Positions 33,956-44,200 of a stretch of 64,000 nt of DNA are shown one piece after another. This stretch comes from Knufia peltigerae (lineage: Eukaryota > Ascomycota > Eurotiomycetes > Chaetothyriales > Trichomeriaceae). Where the stretch lies: NCBI GenBank assembly GCA_030247855.1, contig JAPDRN010000079.1, positions 1-64,000 of the forward strand, read 5' to 3'. The translations under genes were made by a program, and so were the position numbers. Every line of letters starts with the position of its first letter. Position 1 is the first letter of the stretch. The notes under the pieces were generated by a model. It was not told the DNA's origin. It saw only the letters and a list, made by a program, of their open reading frames with translations, and searched no databases.

Positions 33956-34348
33956 TCATTTGATAAAATGTGATGGGTCTGCTGAATGTAGAGCACTTGA
34001 CATCGAAAGGACACTTCTCAAGGGCTCGAGGAAGCAGCGAAAGCATTGAAAAAGCCGTTCTCGGAAAATAACATATCGACCTAGGACTGATGGATGGAGG
34101 CTGCCTTGGGAAAAAGTGAAAGCCAACATGGGCCGGTCCTCGGTTTGAACGATATCAGTTTCGAACAATCCAGGTTCAATCTCAACAAAACTTGTGCGGG
34201 CTGGGAGCTCCCGTACTTGCTCTCCGATAATGAGGCTACCGATGTGGCAATTGCTTGTCCCCATATCCCGAAACGAATCCGAGCCCATATGACCCGAGGT
34301 CGAAGCCCTTCGCCGCATCGCTGCTTGTTGCTGGTAGGTCATGGACAT
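33956..34348 (-). CDS. weak hypothetical ORF
   Basis: Uninterrupted frame of 130 aa from the ATG at 34348 (MSMTYQQQAAMRRRAS...). The middle, including SLIIGEQVRELPARTSFVEI, looks more protein-like than most random frames, but there is no motif I recognise. It sits just beside a T/A homopolymer palindrome and the repeat-like patch. It may be a small lineage-specific gene, the remnant of an older gene, or chance. Confidence 0.25.
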   Translation of the reverse strand: MSMTYQQQAAMRRRASTSGHMGSDSFRDMGTSNCHIGSLIIGEQVRELPARTSFVEIEPGLFETDIVQTEDRPMLAFTFSQGSLHPSVLGRYVIFRERLFQCFRCFLEPLRSVLSMSSALHSADPSHFIK

Positions 34349-34367
34349 ATTCGAGGACGGTGGTTGG

Positions 34368-34388
34368 TTTTTTTTTTTAAAAAAAAAA
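34368..34388. repeat. T11-A10 self-complementary tract
   Basis: Eleven T residues are followed immediately by ten A residues, forming a perfect T/A palindrome. It could extrude a hairpin or mark an old insertion junction (for example a poly-A tail next to a poly-T). Confidence 0.9.
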
Positions 34389-35065
34389 CGTGCTGTCTGC
34401 TGGGTGACGGAAAGTGGCTGTACTGTTCGCGAGCCTTGCAAAGGGGATCGCATGAGACGGTTTTCGGGAGGCAGGCACCCACGTCAAGCCCAGAAAAGGT
34501 GACAACATTGTCCATGAAGTCCTCCCAAGCGACATTTGTGGAGGCCCACTGGGAAGGGCAACAGGGGAAAAAAAAATCAAAGAATATCATTGTGAAAGTT
34601 GAATTTTACCCTCAACACACCAAGACCCCTAGAAAGGAGCTCAGGTCAAGGCCACATGGCCATGTGGTCAGCGGCTTCCTTCTAGGCGAGATGGACACAG
34701 GGTTCGAACCGCGGTTCAGTCAACAATTTAATTGTTCAACAATTAAAACATCACGACTTGAATTTCAACGAGGATCAATTCACCGGGTCAATCAACAAAA
34801 CTAATCAACTTGGTCAAAAAACACAGTGGGATCAACACAACAGTGGGATATCAATTCTGGGGGCCAAACTTGAGGGGGTCACGACAACCTGAGTGGGAGG
34901 ACAACATAGGAGGAATACAAGCGTCCCTGGAGAGGGTTAGAAAAAGTTGTAAGCGCTGCGACAGGGGAGATTCCAGAGCGAGTACCATAGATCGGTTCAA
35001 GACCTTCACTGGTCCCGAGTTGGGAGGCATCTGGGGGAAAAAAATCCTTACACGACTGGGATTTT

Positions 35066-35103
35066 CTTAACTAGGCTCCTATGGGAGATAAATCCTAGTT
35101 AAG
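35066..35103. repeat. inverted repeat with 10-bp perfect arms
   Basis: CTTAACTAGG (35066-35075) and its exact complement CCTAGTTAAG (35094-35103) flank an 18-nt loop. The loop itself contains a small CTCC/GGAG stem. It is the strongest short hairpin I noticed between genes and closes the AT-rich patch on its right side. Confidence 0.85.
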
Positions 35104-35914
35104 TTTTTGCCGTTTTTGCAGAATGATCCTGTATAGTTTTGCACGTCACTTTCCTCCTTGTCATCCATGGCCTTCTTTCACCATATCTTTCTACTCAAAC
35201 ATTCCACACTTTCGCCTACAATCTTGATCTCCTGGTGATCTACAGAAATGAGAGCCCTGAATACGGAGAGAATGAAGAGTTCGATCAGTTCCGACGTTCT
35301 TCGCAACAAGTGTCTTGTTATGATATTCTCCAATACAATCTCAAAAAGCATGCCAAGGGATTCACTCAGTCTTTTGACCTGTGGGGTTTTTCTGTGAAGA
35401 ACATGTGTGGCGGACACGCCCCGTTGTGCAAGAAGACTCGGACGACAACGACAGACTCGATCGGTTCGGACAAAGGACACGAATGATGTGTTCTGTCTTG
35501 TAGGCGCGTGGACAGGGGGGCGGAGGGTTTGGAAGGTGGACGGCGCCGACTTGCGTGGATAGTCGGACACTGTCCCATGGATCATCTGTTTGAAACAAAT
35601 CTCGTTCCGTCACAATCAGCCTTCCTTTTATCGTTCCTTGTCGTTTCGAAACACCGCAGTCACAGGGCTGATAGAAGGGGAGAGAAGAAAAAGGGCCACG
35701 ACAGGAAATGTTATAGTCGTTCTATCATCTGATGGATACAATACAGGGTTTTGGGGCTTGTTCGGGGACGTATTGCCCCCAAAAATGTTTTCTTTTATTT
35801 ACAATCATGACTGAACTCTGTTGCCTCGAAAGGGGCAAAGAGGAATCAATCGTTAATAGATATGGACAAACATCCCCTCTTCTTCTTTCCTCACTCTTTT
35901 ATTCGCTCTCCTCT

Positions 35915-37483
35915 TCACCGGGTCATGTCCTTCACTGAAGCACCGCTCCCACTGGACCGGACAGACGAAGCCACCGACCCGGCGCTCGATCTCTTCACGG
36001 CAAGCGGCAGGGGCGGTGGCCGCGGTGTCGCCACGGGATCTCCGTCGCTCGCTCTCCTGATGGCCGTGCCCTTGCTCAGTTGCGTCGACCTGCCGTTGTT
36101 GACACTCGAGGAGTTTCTGCTCCAGCGCGAGTTGAACGCCGCAGGCAGAGCGGGCAGAGGGAGCGGCGAGAACGGCCCGTTCGACGCACTCTCCGACGGG
36201 GTAATGGATTTGCGGATGCGAGGTTGGTACTGGCTGTACGGACGGGCCAGGCTCACGACGGAGTCTGCTGGACCGGGCACGGGGAAGTCGGTCGGTGTGG
36301 GCGAGGAGACACTTTCGCGAATGTTCAGACCCCCGACCGGGTCCGGCACGAGCGGCTGGATGGCGGCTCGCTGTCGTGGGAAGGGGGGACGGGGCGGGGC
36401 TGCCCGTCTCCCTGCGACCGGCGTGGGTGGATTGTTGGCCAGACCCGTCGGGTGCAATGCAGGGACCGCCGGAAGTGGTGTAAGCGGTGACGAAGCTGCT
36501 GGGCCATACTCGTTCAAGATCGTGTCCGCCGGGTAGGTGGTGTCGCTGTCACTCGAGGCCCAAGTCGGCGGTCTCTGATTGTTGGGAACGCTGACTTGGC
36601 GAAGAGTTGGGCCGTTGCTGCTTACTTCGCTGTCTGCAAGCGGTACCTGGTCCGAAAATGGATTCTTCAACTTCCCCCCACTGAAGAGGTTGGGAGTACT
36701 CGCCAGTGCCTGTAGCCTCGGGCGCCCTATGACATCCGTGGAGACCTGGGACATGTCTGGACTCGGTGGGCTCTCGTTGTCGCCGAGTCTCTGGCTGCGT
36801 CGAGCACGGAGGGCGGCGACTTTGTCTCGTACAGGCTTGCAGTATCGGCACAACAGGTAGACCGCGGTGGCCACGGCGACAACCCCTATGATTGACGCGA
36901 CCGCGATGACTGCCGTGTGGTTCGCAGGGTGGTGTGCGGAAGTATTGACGGTTGGCTGGCTGTTGGATGTCGAAGCTGCACTCGTATGCGTGGCAGCAGC
37001 AATGTTGGGGATTGATGTCGCCGACTCACCTGGAGCAGTGACAGGATTGGTGGAACCCCCTGCCACTGAGCCCGCCGTCGTGGTGGTGGCCGGTATACCC
37101 GAGGCCGTTGTGCTCTTCGGGAGGAAGGGATTGTCTGCCGTCTTGGTACTTGAAGAGTCGTTTGTGTAGTCGCCTGGTGAGAGACTTGCTCCAATAGGTT
37201 TGTCTTCGTCATCACTCGAGCTGTTCGCGCCATCATCTTCGCTACTGCTGTCATCGTCACTGCTGCTACTATCGTCATCATATTCACTTTCAGATTCCTC
37301 TCCTGCCGTGCCATTGTTGGCTGCCTTCCCAAGTATGGTGTTTGGGAGGTTAGGCGGCAAGCCGGTGGCAGGTTTTGGTTCTCCATCGTCTCGACGAAGG
37401 CGAGATGAGCTTCGAGAGAGATGTGGCTTGGCCTTGGAAATTCTGGATCTGTCTATCCGATATCGTATCTTGCTTGGAGGCAT
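35915..37483 (-). CDS. single-pass membrane protein with Ser/Asp-rich N-terminal domain
   Basis: Single exon; the ATG at 37483 (MPPSKIRYRIDRS) gives 522 aa. An upstream in-frame ATG would add 32 unlikely residues. Residues 1-40 are basic. About 55-100 is an acidic Ser/Asp repeat region, and about 110-185 is Ser/Thr/Pro-rich and probably O-glycosylated. One membrane segment lies at about 188-210 (VIAVASIIGVVAVATAVYLL), followed by CRYCK. The long cytosolic tail is Pro/Ser-rich with many PP and SP motifs. This layout resembles fungal Mid2/Wsc-like or Axl2-like cell-surface proteins, but no signal peptide or Cys-rich head is present, so I leave the function open. Very GC-rich codons. Confidence 0.75.
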   Translation of the reverse strand: MPPSKIRYRIDRSRISKAKPHLSRSSSRLRRDDGEPKPATGLPPNLPNTILGKAANNGTAGEESESEYDDDSSSSDDDSSSEDDGANSSSDDEDKPIGASLSPGDYTNDSSSTKTADNPFLPKSTTASGIPATTTTAGSVAGGSTNPVTAPGESATSIPNIAAATHTSAASTSNSQPTVNTSAHHPANHTAVIAVASIIGVVAVATAVYLLCRYCKPVRDKVAALRARRSQRLGDNESPPSPDMSQVSTDVIGRPRLQALASTPNLFSGGKLKNPFSDQVPLADSEVSSNGPTLRQVSVPNNQRPPTWASSDSDTTYPADTILNEYGPAASSPLTPLPAVPALHPTGLANNPPTPVAGRRAAPPRPPFPRQRAAIQPLVPDPVGGLNIRESVSSPTPTDFPVPGPADSVVSLARPYSQYQPRIRKSITPSESASNGPFSPLPLPALPAAFNSRWSRNSSSVNNGRSTQLSKGTAIRRASDGDPVATPRPPPLPLAVKRSSAGSVASSVRSSGSGASVKDMTR

Positions 37484-39532
37484 GATTCGTGTCCAAGTGA
37501 GTATTTGTACAGCAAAGTGAAGCAAAGACGTTCTAGCAAGTCGACTGCGATTCTCGTTCCAGTATGAAAACCCCAACAACGAGATTGAAGGAACCAGCCT
37601 TCAGAGAATGCAGAAATGGAAGGGCGGAAAAAGAAAAACAAATGAATCGTACCCGGCCAGCGAAGTTGAAAGACGAAAAGAATAAGATACAGAACAGAAA
37701 GACAGAAAGTGGTCACTGGTTCTCCCGGCAAGGCGGGACCTACATTTTGCCTTGTCTCTCTACTCGTACTCCGTGGATTTGCGCAACACCGCCTCGCTCG
37801 CATCGATGCATGGCCCCAATGGACCTCGATCTTGGCAGATTCACCAGACTAAACAAATGTCGTTTCGTTCAAGGGAGTTTCCTTATCGATATGCGGCTGA
37901 ATCGACTCTCGAAACGCGGTGAAGCACAGCAACGGGGACTGATTGGGACACAGTTGGTCACGACTCCATGTCAAGATGTCCCCCGGGCCAATGATCAGTG
38001 ATCTGAAGGGCTTTAGCGCATTTGTGGAGGGATGTCGGAGGCTCAAATGTGAAACGTTTCAAGCAGCAACTGGTGGACGATCTCGCTTGGCAGGGGGAGG
38101 GCGATATGTGCACCATGAGAAGAATTTGTATATTCAGGGAGCAGCTCGCATGGAGTAGGCACTCCTGAAGACGTTACCCAAGACTTGTAGAAGGTGACAA
38201 GAGACTTTCTCGGCTGTTTTTTTCTCGAGATAGGGGGCCACACAAGCCTTCCAGCAGATTGACGATCACTGAGAATCACAAACGACAGATCAGTTTGAGA
38301 TGTTGGGTCGACGGAGGGAACTGGCTTGTATTGTTCCTGCTGCTGGTTCGTCATGATGAGTAGATCCATGAGATTTTGAGGGCCAAGGATGAGTTCGAAC
38401 CATCACATTCTGGCCCCTTGGATAGAAATTGTATGTCATTCGTTGCATTCATCATGCACCGTGTCAATCGCAGTTGGAGAGAAATGAGATTTTGCCGGCA
38501 GAGGAACAACAATAATCCGGCACCTGCGCCACGACCAACGAAAAAGTCCCCGACGTATCTTCCTTTTTGCGGTGCAGTGGGATGTAACACCATACGGAGA
38601 ATGCCTTCACTAGCCTTCGTTGCCGAATACTAGGTATTGTAAGAGTGACCGATCTGCTGCTCCTGCTGACTATGTAGTAGTATAGTCACGAAGCACTCAC
38701 CGCGGACCATATGACCAAGGATGTGATTCGAGGTGCTGTGCGGCACCACCATCACGAACAACGGGCCAAAGGCATCATCATCTCCTACGAGTTTTCCTAC
38801 AGTCCTCGTGCATTGTACTCCGTGTGGACGGATAAGCCGATCGCTTTTTTCCCACGAGGCCACGCCTTTCAGCCTATCGAGTGAGGCTTGGTCGCTTATC
38901 TGACATGCTGCTTGCCACCGCCCGCCGGCGCTACCACATGCGCTCAGCTTTTGTTCCCCGACGACCTCCAAATTCGCACATGAAGCCCGTGTCTCTCCGA
39001 AAGGTCACACCACCCTTTTCCAGCGCGCTCTGGGTACTTGGTGTACGACTCGTGCTACAATAGGTACCTCTAGTACTACTATGTACTACTGTACAGTACC
39101 CTTGGTACCCAAAGTACCTCCACTTGACCGTACCGCGACGTCTTCTTGTGGCGCGCCTTGCACATTCGAGGAGGGGGGGTTCCAGAAGGCTCTGAACTCC
39201 GCCCTCTGCCTCGGATCTCTCTCTGTGTTGTTTACTTTTTGACATGAAGCACAGTTCGTAGCCGGTATCGGTGAACGGCTAATGACTCGTACGGGTCAGG
39301 TCCTGACTTGGGAAATACTAATAAGCAGGCGGTGGCGCGTATATATCTTGTCTTTCAATTTTTCCTTCTTCCCTCTCTCCATCTCTCTTTCTGCACAGTT
39401 TCCTATCGGTACAGGTATTTTATATATAGATAGAACCAGACGTCACACGGGGGACACATCAAACGACACGACCGGTCACAGAGTCCAACTGTCTTTTTTC
39501 GATACACGATCTCTACCCGACAACTCGACAAG
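37484..39532. other. 2.0-kb divergent region; possible decayed gene on the minus strand
   Basis: Upstream of both flanking genes. On the minus strand between 38971 and 38043 there are three successive open frames of 80-113 codons, one ending in a good GTGAGT donor near 38700, but I cannot join them into one protein. At 39060-39140 there is a dense cluster of GTAC words. T/C-rich sequence at 39360-39400 probably belongs to the promoter of the 73-residue gene. Confidence 0.45.
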
Positions 39533-39754
39533 ATGTTAATCGCACGCCGTTTCTCCGTCACCAACTTCGTAATCGCAACCTCCGCCCTCGCCTTCCAGGT
39601 CTTTGTCCTGTACCCTTGGCACAACAAGCTCGACGAGGACTTCAAGGAACTGAAGCAGGAGAACCTCAGGCTGATGGCAGAGGTGGAGAGAGGACGTCTT
39701 CAGGATCTCAAAGAGATCAAGGAAACCTTTAGCAAACTGCGTGTTGCGAACTGA
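39533..39754 (+). CDS. small single-pass membrane protein, probably mitochondrial
   Basis: Single-exon gene of 73 aa. An N-terminal basic start (MLIARRFSVTNF) precedes one hydrophobic segment (about residues 12-28), then a conserved-looking YPWHNKLDEDFKELK and a short charged coiled coil to the end. This layout is typical of small inner-membrane assembly or accessory proteins of mitochondria, but I do not recall a named family. It is credible as a gene because a C/T-rich promoter precedes it, the codons resemble the neighbours', and the start is clean. The long spacer to Vip1/Asp1 downstream contains no other exon that I can link. Confidence 0.65.
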   Translation: MLIARRFSVTNFVIATSALAFQVFVLYPWHNKLDEDFKELKQENLRLMAEVERGRLQDLKEIKETFSKLRVAN

Positions 39755-41295
39755 AACCTCTCTCTCTCTACCGAGTACCGGAAGTGACACTTGGGTTGAA
39801 CCTCAGCACCGATCGAGGGCGCGCGATCGAAATGACTCGGGAAATGCACGCGAGCACCCAAGACCGAAAAAAAAGACCCCTGCGAGTACCGATCACCACA
39901 GCGCCAATTTGCGAATATTTTTTTTATTGACGTTTGCGCGGATTATGGGTTTGTCGCTGGTTTTCTTCAGCCCGTGTGCCCCGACCATTACCGAATCACC
40001 TCCGAATAGCCGAATCACCTCCGAAATTTCTCTCACCCCGAGTTACACGATTTACACCTTTAGACAACGATAGACACAAAAAAGGCACATGCGCAACCCA
40101 CTCTTACCTAGGTTACCTCCCTACTGTACGAAACGAAACGAAGGCTCCCGATGCAGGAACCGGCGATTCCCTGTCCCCTCCCTTGCAACGAATCTTTTTC
40201 CCTAGTAGAATCCCCTTACCATTCACCTGGTATCGATCTCTGATTGCACCCACGGAGTATCCCTACGGAGTAATACGCACCGAAAGAAAGATCTACATAC
40301 AACGGACATCAAAGATTTCAGTTAAAACATCAAGAGCACCTCCACACAAGGGTTTTCTCCCCACCACCACCACCACCACCAACGACGACACCTAGATTTG
40401 ATACACCATACGACATTCATACACAGTCAAGACTCGTATAGATTCGGGCGCGCATGGACATTGTTTTCAAAGACTTGAGCAGAAAAGATTGGCGACTAGA
40501 CGAATCCTAGAAGCATTCAATGATGGAGTTTCGACGATTTTTCCTCTTTCTTCTTTCGTTTCCTTGCGAGGTTGGACAGATTGCTTTTCCAAACCGACTC
40601 ACCTATTTTCTTTCTTTTTCTTCATGTATACGGAGTATACGCAACTGCATCGGGTTCATGGCTAGCCAGGGAATTACGGAGTTATATAAAAATGATTTGA
40701 TGACTTATTCTTCTTTTAAAACAAAACAAACCCCAAACCAAACTTGTTCTTCGCTTTTGACATGCATTGACCGAGAGATCAATGCCTTGCTTCACCCTGA
40801 TATTCTATACTGTATAAAAAGTGATCCGTTTGTCCCTGTCCCTGTCGCGTGCATCTTTTCCCGTTCCTTTCCAGCCATGACAGTTGATTGCAAGGGAACA
40901 CCACCACCACCGTTATTACCAACGTTCGGCTACGTGCTAACATCGATCTCTCTATACCGAGCCTCGGCTTTGTTCGCTATTGAATGTATATTGTTTTTCA
41001 ATATAATACTTTGATGTGCGACAAGCAAAGCGCCGTAAACAATTCATCTAATCAATCTCCGACTCTATTTACTAAAGCCATGGGCAGACCTGATCTGTCC
41101 TGATAACGCCTTATCCACATGTCTGGACCACGCTTCTCACAGCCTATGCTGGAAGTGTTTGCCTATCTCAGCCTCCCAAACACGATTTTTGTGTCCTCAC
41201 CCTATCCTTCTAATACTTTTGATAACCTTGGTCGGCTCTATACATGACCAGACTGTCGCATGTCGCACAGTTGTGGAATTCTACCGATCCACCAT
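39755..41295. other. convergent 1.5-kb intergenic region
   Basis: No gene is supported. Features are a CAC-type triplet run at about 40361-40381 and two exact TACGGAGTA words (40264-40272 and 40629-40637, the second within a larger TATACGGAGTATA palindrome-like context). The stretch around 40520-41010 is AT-rich and contains an open frame with no recognisable protein features. It includes the 3' UTR of Vip1/Asp1. Confidence 0.55.
40361..40381. repeat. CAC triplet run
   Basis: About seven CAC/ACC triplets in non-coding sequence downstream of the 73-residue gene. Confidence 0.8.
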
Positions 41296-44200
41296 TCAAG
41301 ATTCTCTAGTTACTTCGAGCGAGTCGGAGGCAGTCGCATCGCGAGTCACCGTTGTTTCTGCATCAGCGGCGTCATTGTTTTGACCGTCAACTGTAGTTGC
41401 GTTCTCTTGTTCGTCACGCTCATGCTTTACTCTTGCGGCCTCGCTTTGCAAATAACTCGCTCTTCTCTCGGCCTCTTGTTCATGCTTGTCGCTTACGTTG
41501 ACGGCGAGGAAACTCTTCGGTAATTGGACTGTGTTGAACTTCGCTTTCAACGTCGAAATAACCTCTTTCCAGTCTTGATGATTGGTCAAGGATCGTCTTG
41601 GTGCTGATCCAATCGCATGTTTGGAATCGAGAGAAATGTCGAGAGGATCAATAGTGTGGCAACCAGGCGATATGGAAATGCGAATTGAATAAGTCGACTC
41701 GGCTGTGTCAGCATCCTTGGCCTCGTACAATTCAAAGCAGATCTGGGAAAGGTAGTCTAGCTCTGGAATGGTGGATCGCTTAATCTTGGTATGGATTCCA
41801 CCTTCCATGATGCAGTTGAGGAGTGTGTAGATGTGGGATTCCTTGGTGAAGTAGATGAAAGACTTTGCATCGCTAGACGCTTGCAACTCCTCGAGGTCGT
41901 CCACAATCTCTCGTAGCAGCGGAAGTGAAGTCAAGAGGCCAATCTCTAACTTCTCTTCGTCGCTGATACCGTACTCCTGTGGCCCGATGTAGTCGAATAA
42001 GATTTTGCTGTACCGGTACAGTTCTCTCAGACGACCAAGACGTTGATCGAGACTTGACTTGCTTTCGGAAGACCCACTGAACAGCTTGAAGTAAGAAGCA
42101 CCCTGTTCCCACGAATTAAGTGGTGGAGCTGGCACAGGCTGTTTTAAGATAGATTGTCTTCTCAAACCGATCTTGTGAGCAAACGAGTGTTTGTCAGAGA
42201 GACTACCAGAAGCAGACACATTGCTTTCATGACGGCTTTTACCAACAGGTGAAACAGAGCCCTCGACCTGCTCCTGCTCAATCGGACTTGCTGACGCTGC
42301 AATACTCTCCTCTTTGGCCATGTCGTCCAGGAGTGATTGGCTAGGCGTGAAGACCCATTCCAGGAACTGCTTATTGTGGAGTGCATCGTATTTCATGGTG
42401 TCGTACAGCTCGGAGATCTTACTGGGATCAGCCTTCTCAGTATCGCAAAACTCGGAAAACAACTTCTCCCAGCGTTCTTTGAAGAGTTCCGGGTCTTCTC
42501 CAGTGCACCATCGGGACTGAATGGAAGCAACAGACAAGCCCTCCTTGTTCGCATCCTTTGATTCTGGACTGCCACTGATAGCAGCGAGTGATGCGGCAGC
42601 CCCGCTTGTAAGCTTCTTGAAGTTGTGCCTCATGACCCGCCGGTGGAATTTCAAGAGATCGATAACATTCTGCATGACCACAAATGGAGACGCCACGTCT
42701 TTGGGCCATGCAAATGCTTCTGGGACACTGCCTTCGCGAAGAAGGTGCTTAAGCTTCTTCTTGACTTTGTCCATGACATCTTTAGCCGCATTGGAGTCGT
42801 CCAGAAGATCTTTACGAACCTGGATAAAATCTTCTGGTATGTCTTGACGATCCAGGAATGCAGCAGCAAAGATTTGTGCACTGGTCTTGACTCGTTTCTC
42901 AGAGCTGGTGAATATGCGTACATCATTCAACACTTCTCTATTGAGCAACTTGAAGTCGTCACGCATGTTAGCTCCTAAGTCCTGAGACTGATAACGGGCA
43001 GAGTGCGTTGGCTCGCCTCCCCATTTCATAACCAGTTGCAATTTGTCTAGGACAAGATCATTCTCCGCTGCCGAGAACCTTGAAAAGGTCGCTCCGGACA
43101 TGGAATCGCTTCTAGTTTGTGGCCGGTGCAATTGATTAGGGTCTTTCAGATCCGGTATCGAGCCCGAACGGTCGGCAAGGGGCGAGTCACAGATCTGAAA
43201 TGGTTCTGTCTCAGGTATCGACAGCACGGACGGACTGCTCGGGTTGGCAGGATCACTCATGTTTGCCTGCAGCTCCTCCGGTTTCCGCTTCCGAAACATT
43301 GGCTTGATCTGCACCTTCGTGCCAGGTTGGGAACCTTTCTTTGCAAGGGCGATTCGCAGATTATGCAACTTGTCTGGGTCTTCGAGGTGGTCCTTCTGTG
43401 CGGTCTTGACCGCAGCTTCAACGCTTGCCAGAGCAGCTTCGCCTTTGAGCAGTACTTCCTCGTGGTGGCCTTTAAGAAGATCAGCAAACACCTGAGAATG
43501 AGCGGTAAATTTGATCTTCTGCTTTGGAGTCCTGTCCGCATGTCTGATGACTGTCACGAAGCCCTTGAGTTTCCAAGAATGTTTTGAGCTAGGCATCGGA
43601 GCCGGTGCATCTTGTTCCTTAGCAGACGACATCGCCTCTCCTGATGCAGTGCCTATCGGTGCCGTTTGCACGACTGGAGGAGGTAGCATTTCTGTATTGT
43701 CCATAGCTCTCGGCATGGTCTGCGCGTTGGTACTTCTCTCCATAGTTGGCGGCGAGCTAAGGGGAGTCGTCATCGTCGAAGATTTCGAAGAGGTGGCAGC
43801 TGTAGACTGGTGATGTCTGTTGGAGTGAGGCAGATGCTGAGAGAGCTTATTCATACTTGGTGACTTCAAAATCGTCTTAAGGGCTGAACGATGAGGGTGA
43901 TTAGGGCCCCCCTGGCGGCGAACTGGAAGTTCACCACTTGAGTCCGGTGACGGCTCCTCAGTCCAACCGTTCTCCAGCTTCACCTTTTCCGTGACGAACA
44001 TGCCTCTCAAGATCTTGGCGCAGTCATTGTAGTAGTCTTCATTGTCTTTGACAAAGCTCCAGCCATTGACATCAATGATATAACTGGAATTCCCTGTACG
44101 CAACAGATCAAAGCCACAGATGCGCTGCCCGAAAGCTCGAGCAACCTTCGCAGCCATTTCTCTTTCTACGTCGCTAAGTTTGGTCACATACCTGAGTTCC

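Larger units (their letters stand above)
33821..35914. other. 2.1-kb region with a weak ORF and an AT-rich, repeat-like patch
   Basis: Lies between the convergent Zn2Cys6 and membrane-protein genes. The left part has a 130-codon minus-strand ORF (listed separately). At 34366-34388 there is a T/A palindromic tract. From about 34720 to 35110 the base composition drops to AT-rich with short repeated words (CAACAATT, AGTGGGAT) and a strong inverted repeat. I see no transposase or reverse-transcriptase reading frame. Confidence 0.5.

Noticed and set aside
34640..34725. tRNA-like A box (TGGTCAGCGG) and B box (GGTTCGAACC)
   Set aside because: The T-arm does not pair beyond one or two bases and box spacing is short; no complete cloverleaf could be drawn. 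At most a tRNA-derived relic.
35862..36536. 224-codon plus-strand frame opposite the Ser/Asp-rich membrane protein
   Set aside because: Shadow of GC-rich codons; no domain, and the minus-strand gene has a clear membrane layout.
40520..41014. 164-codon plus-strand frame downstream of the 73-residue gene
   Set aside because: AT-rich, Phe/Ser-rich composition without motifs; fits 3' UTR or spacer better.
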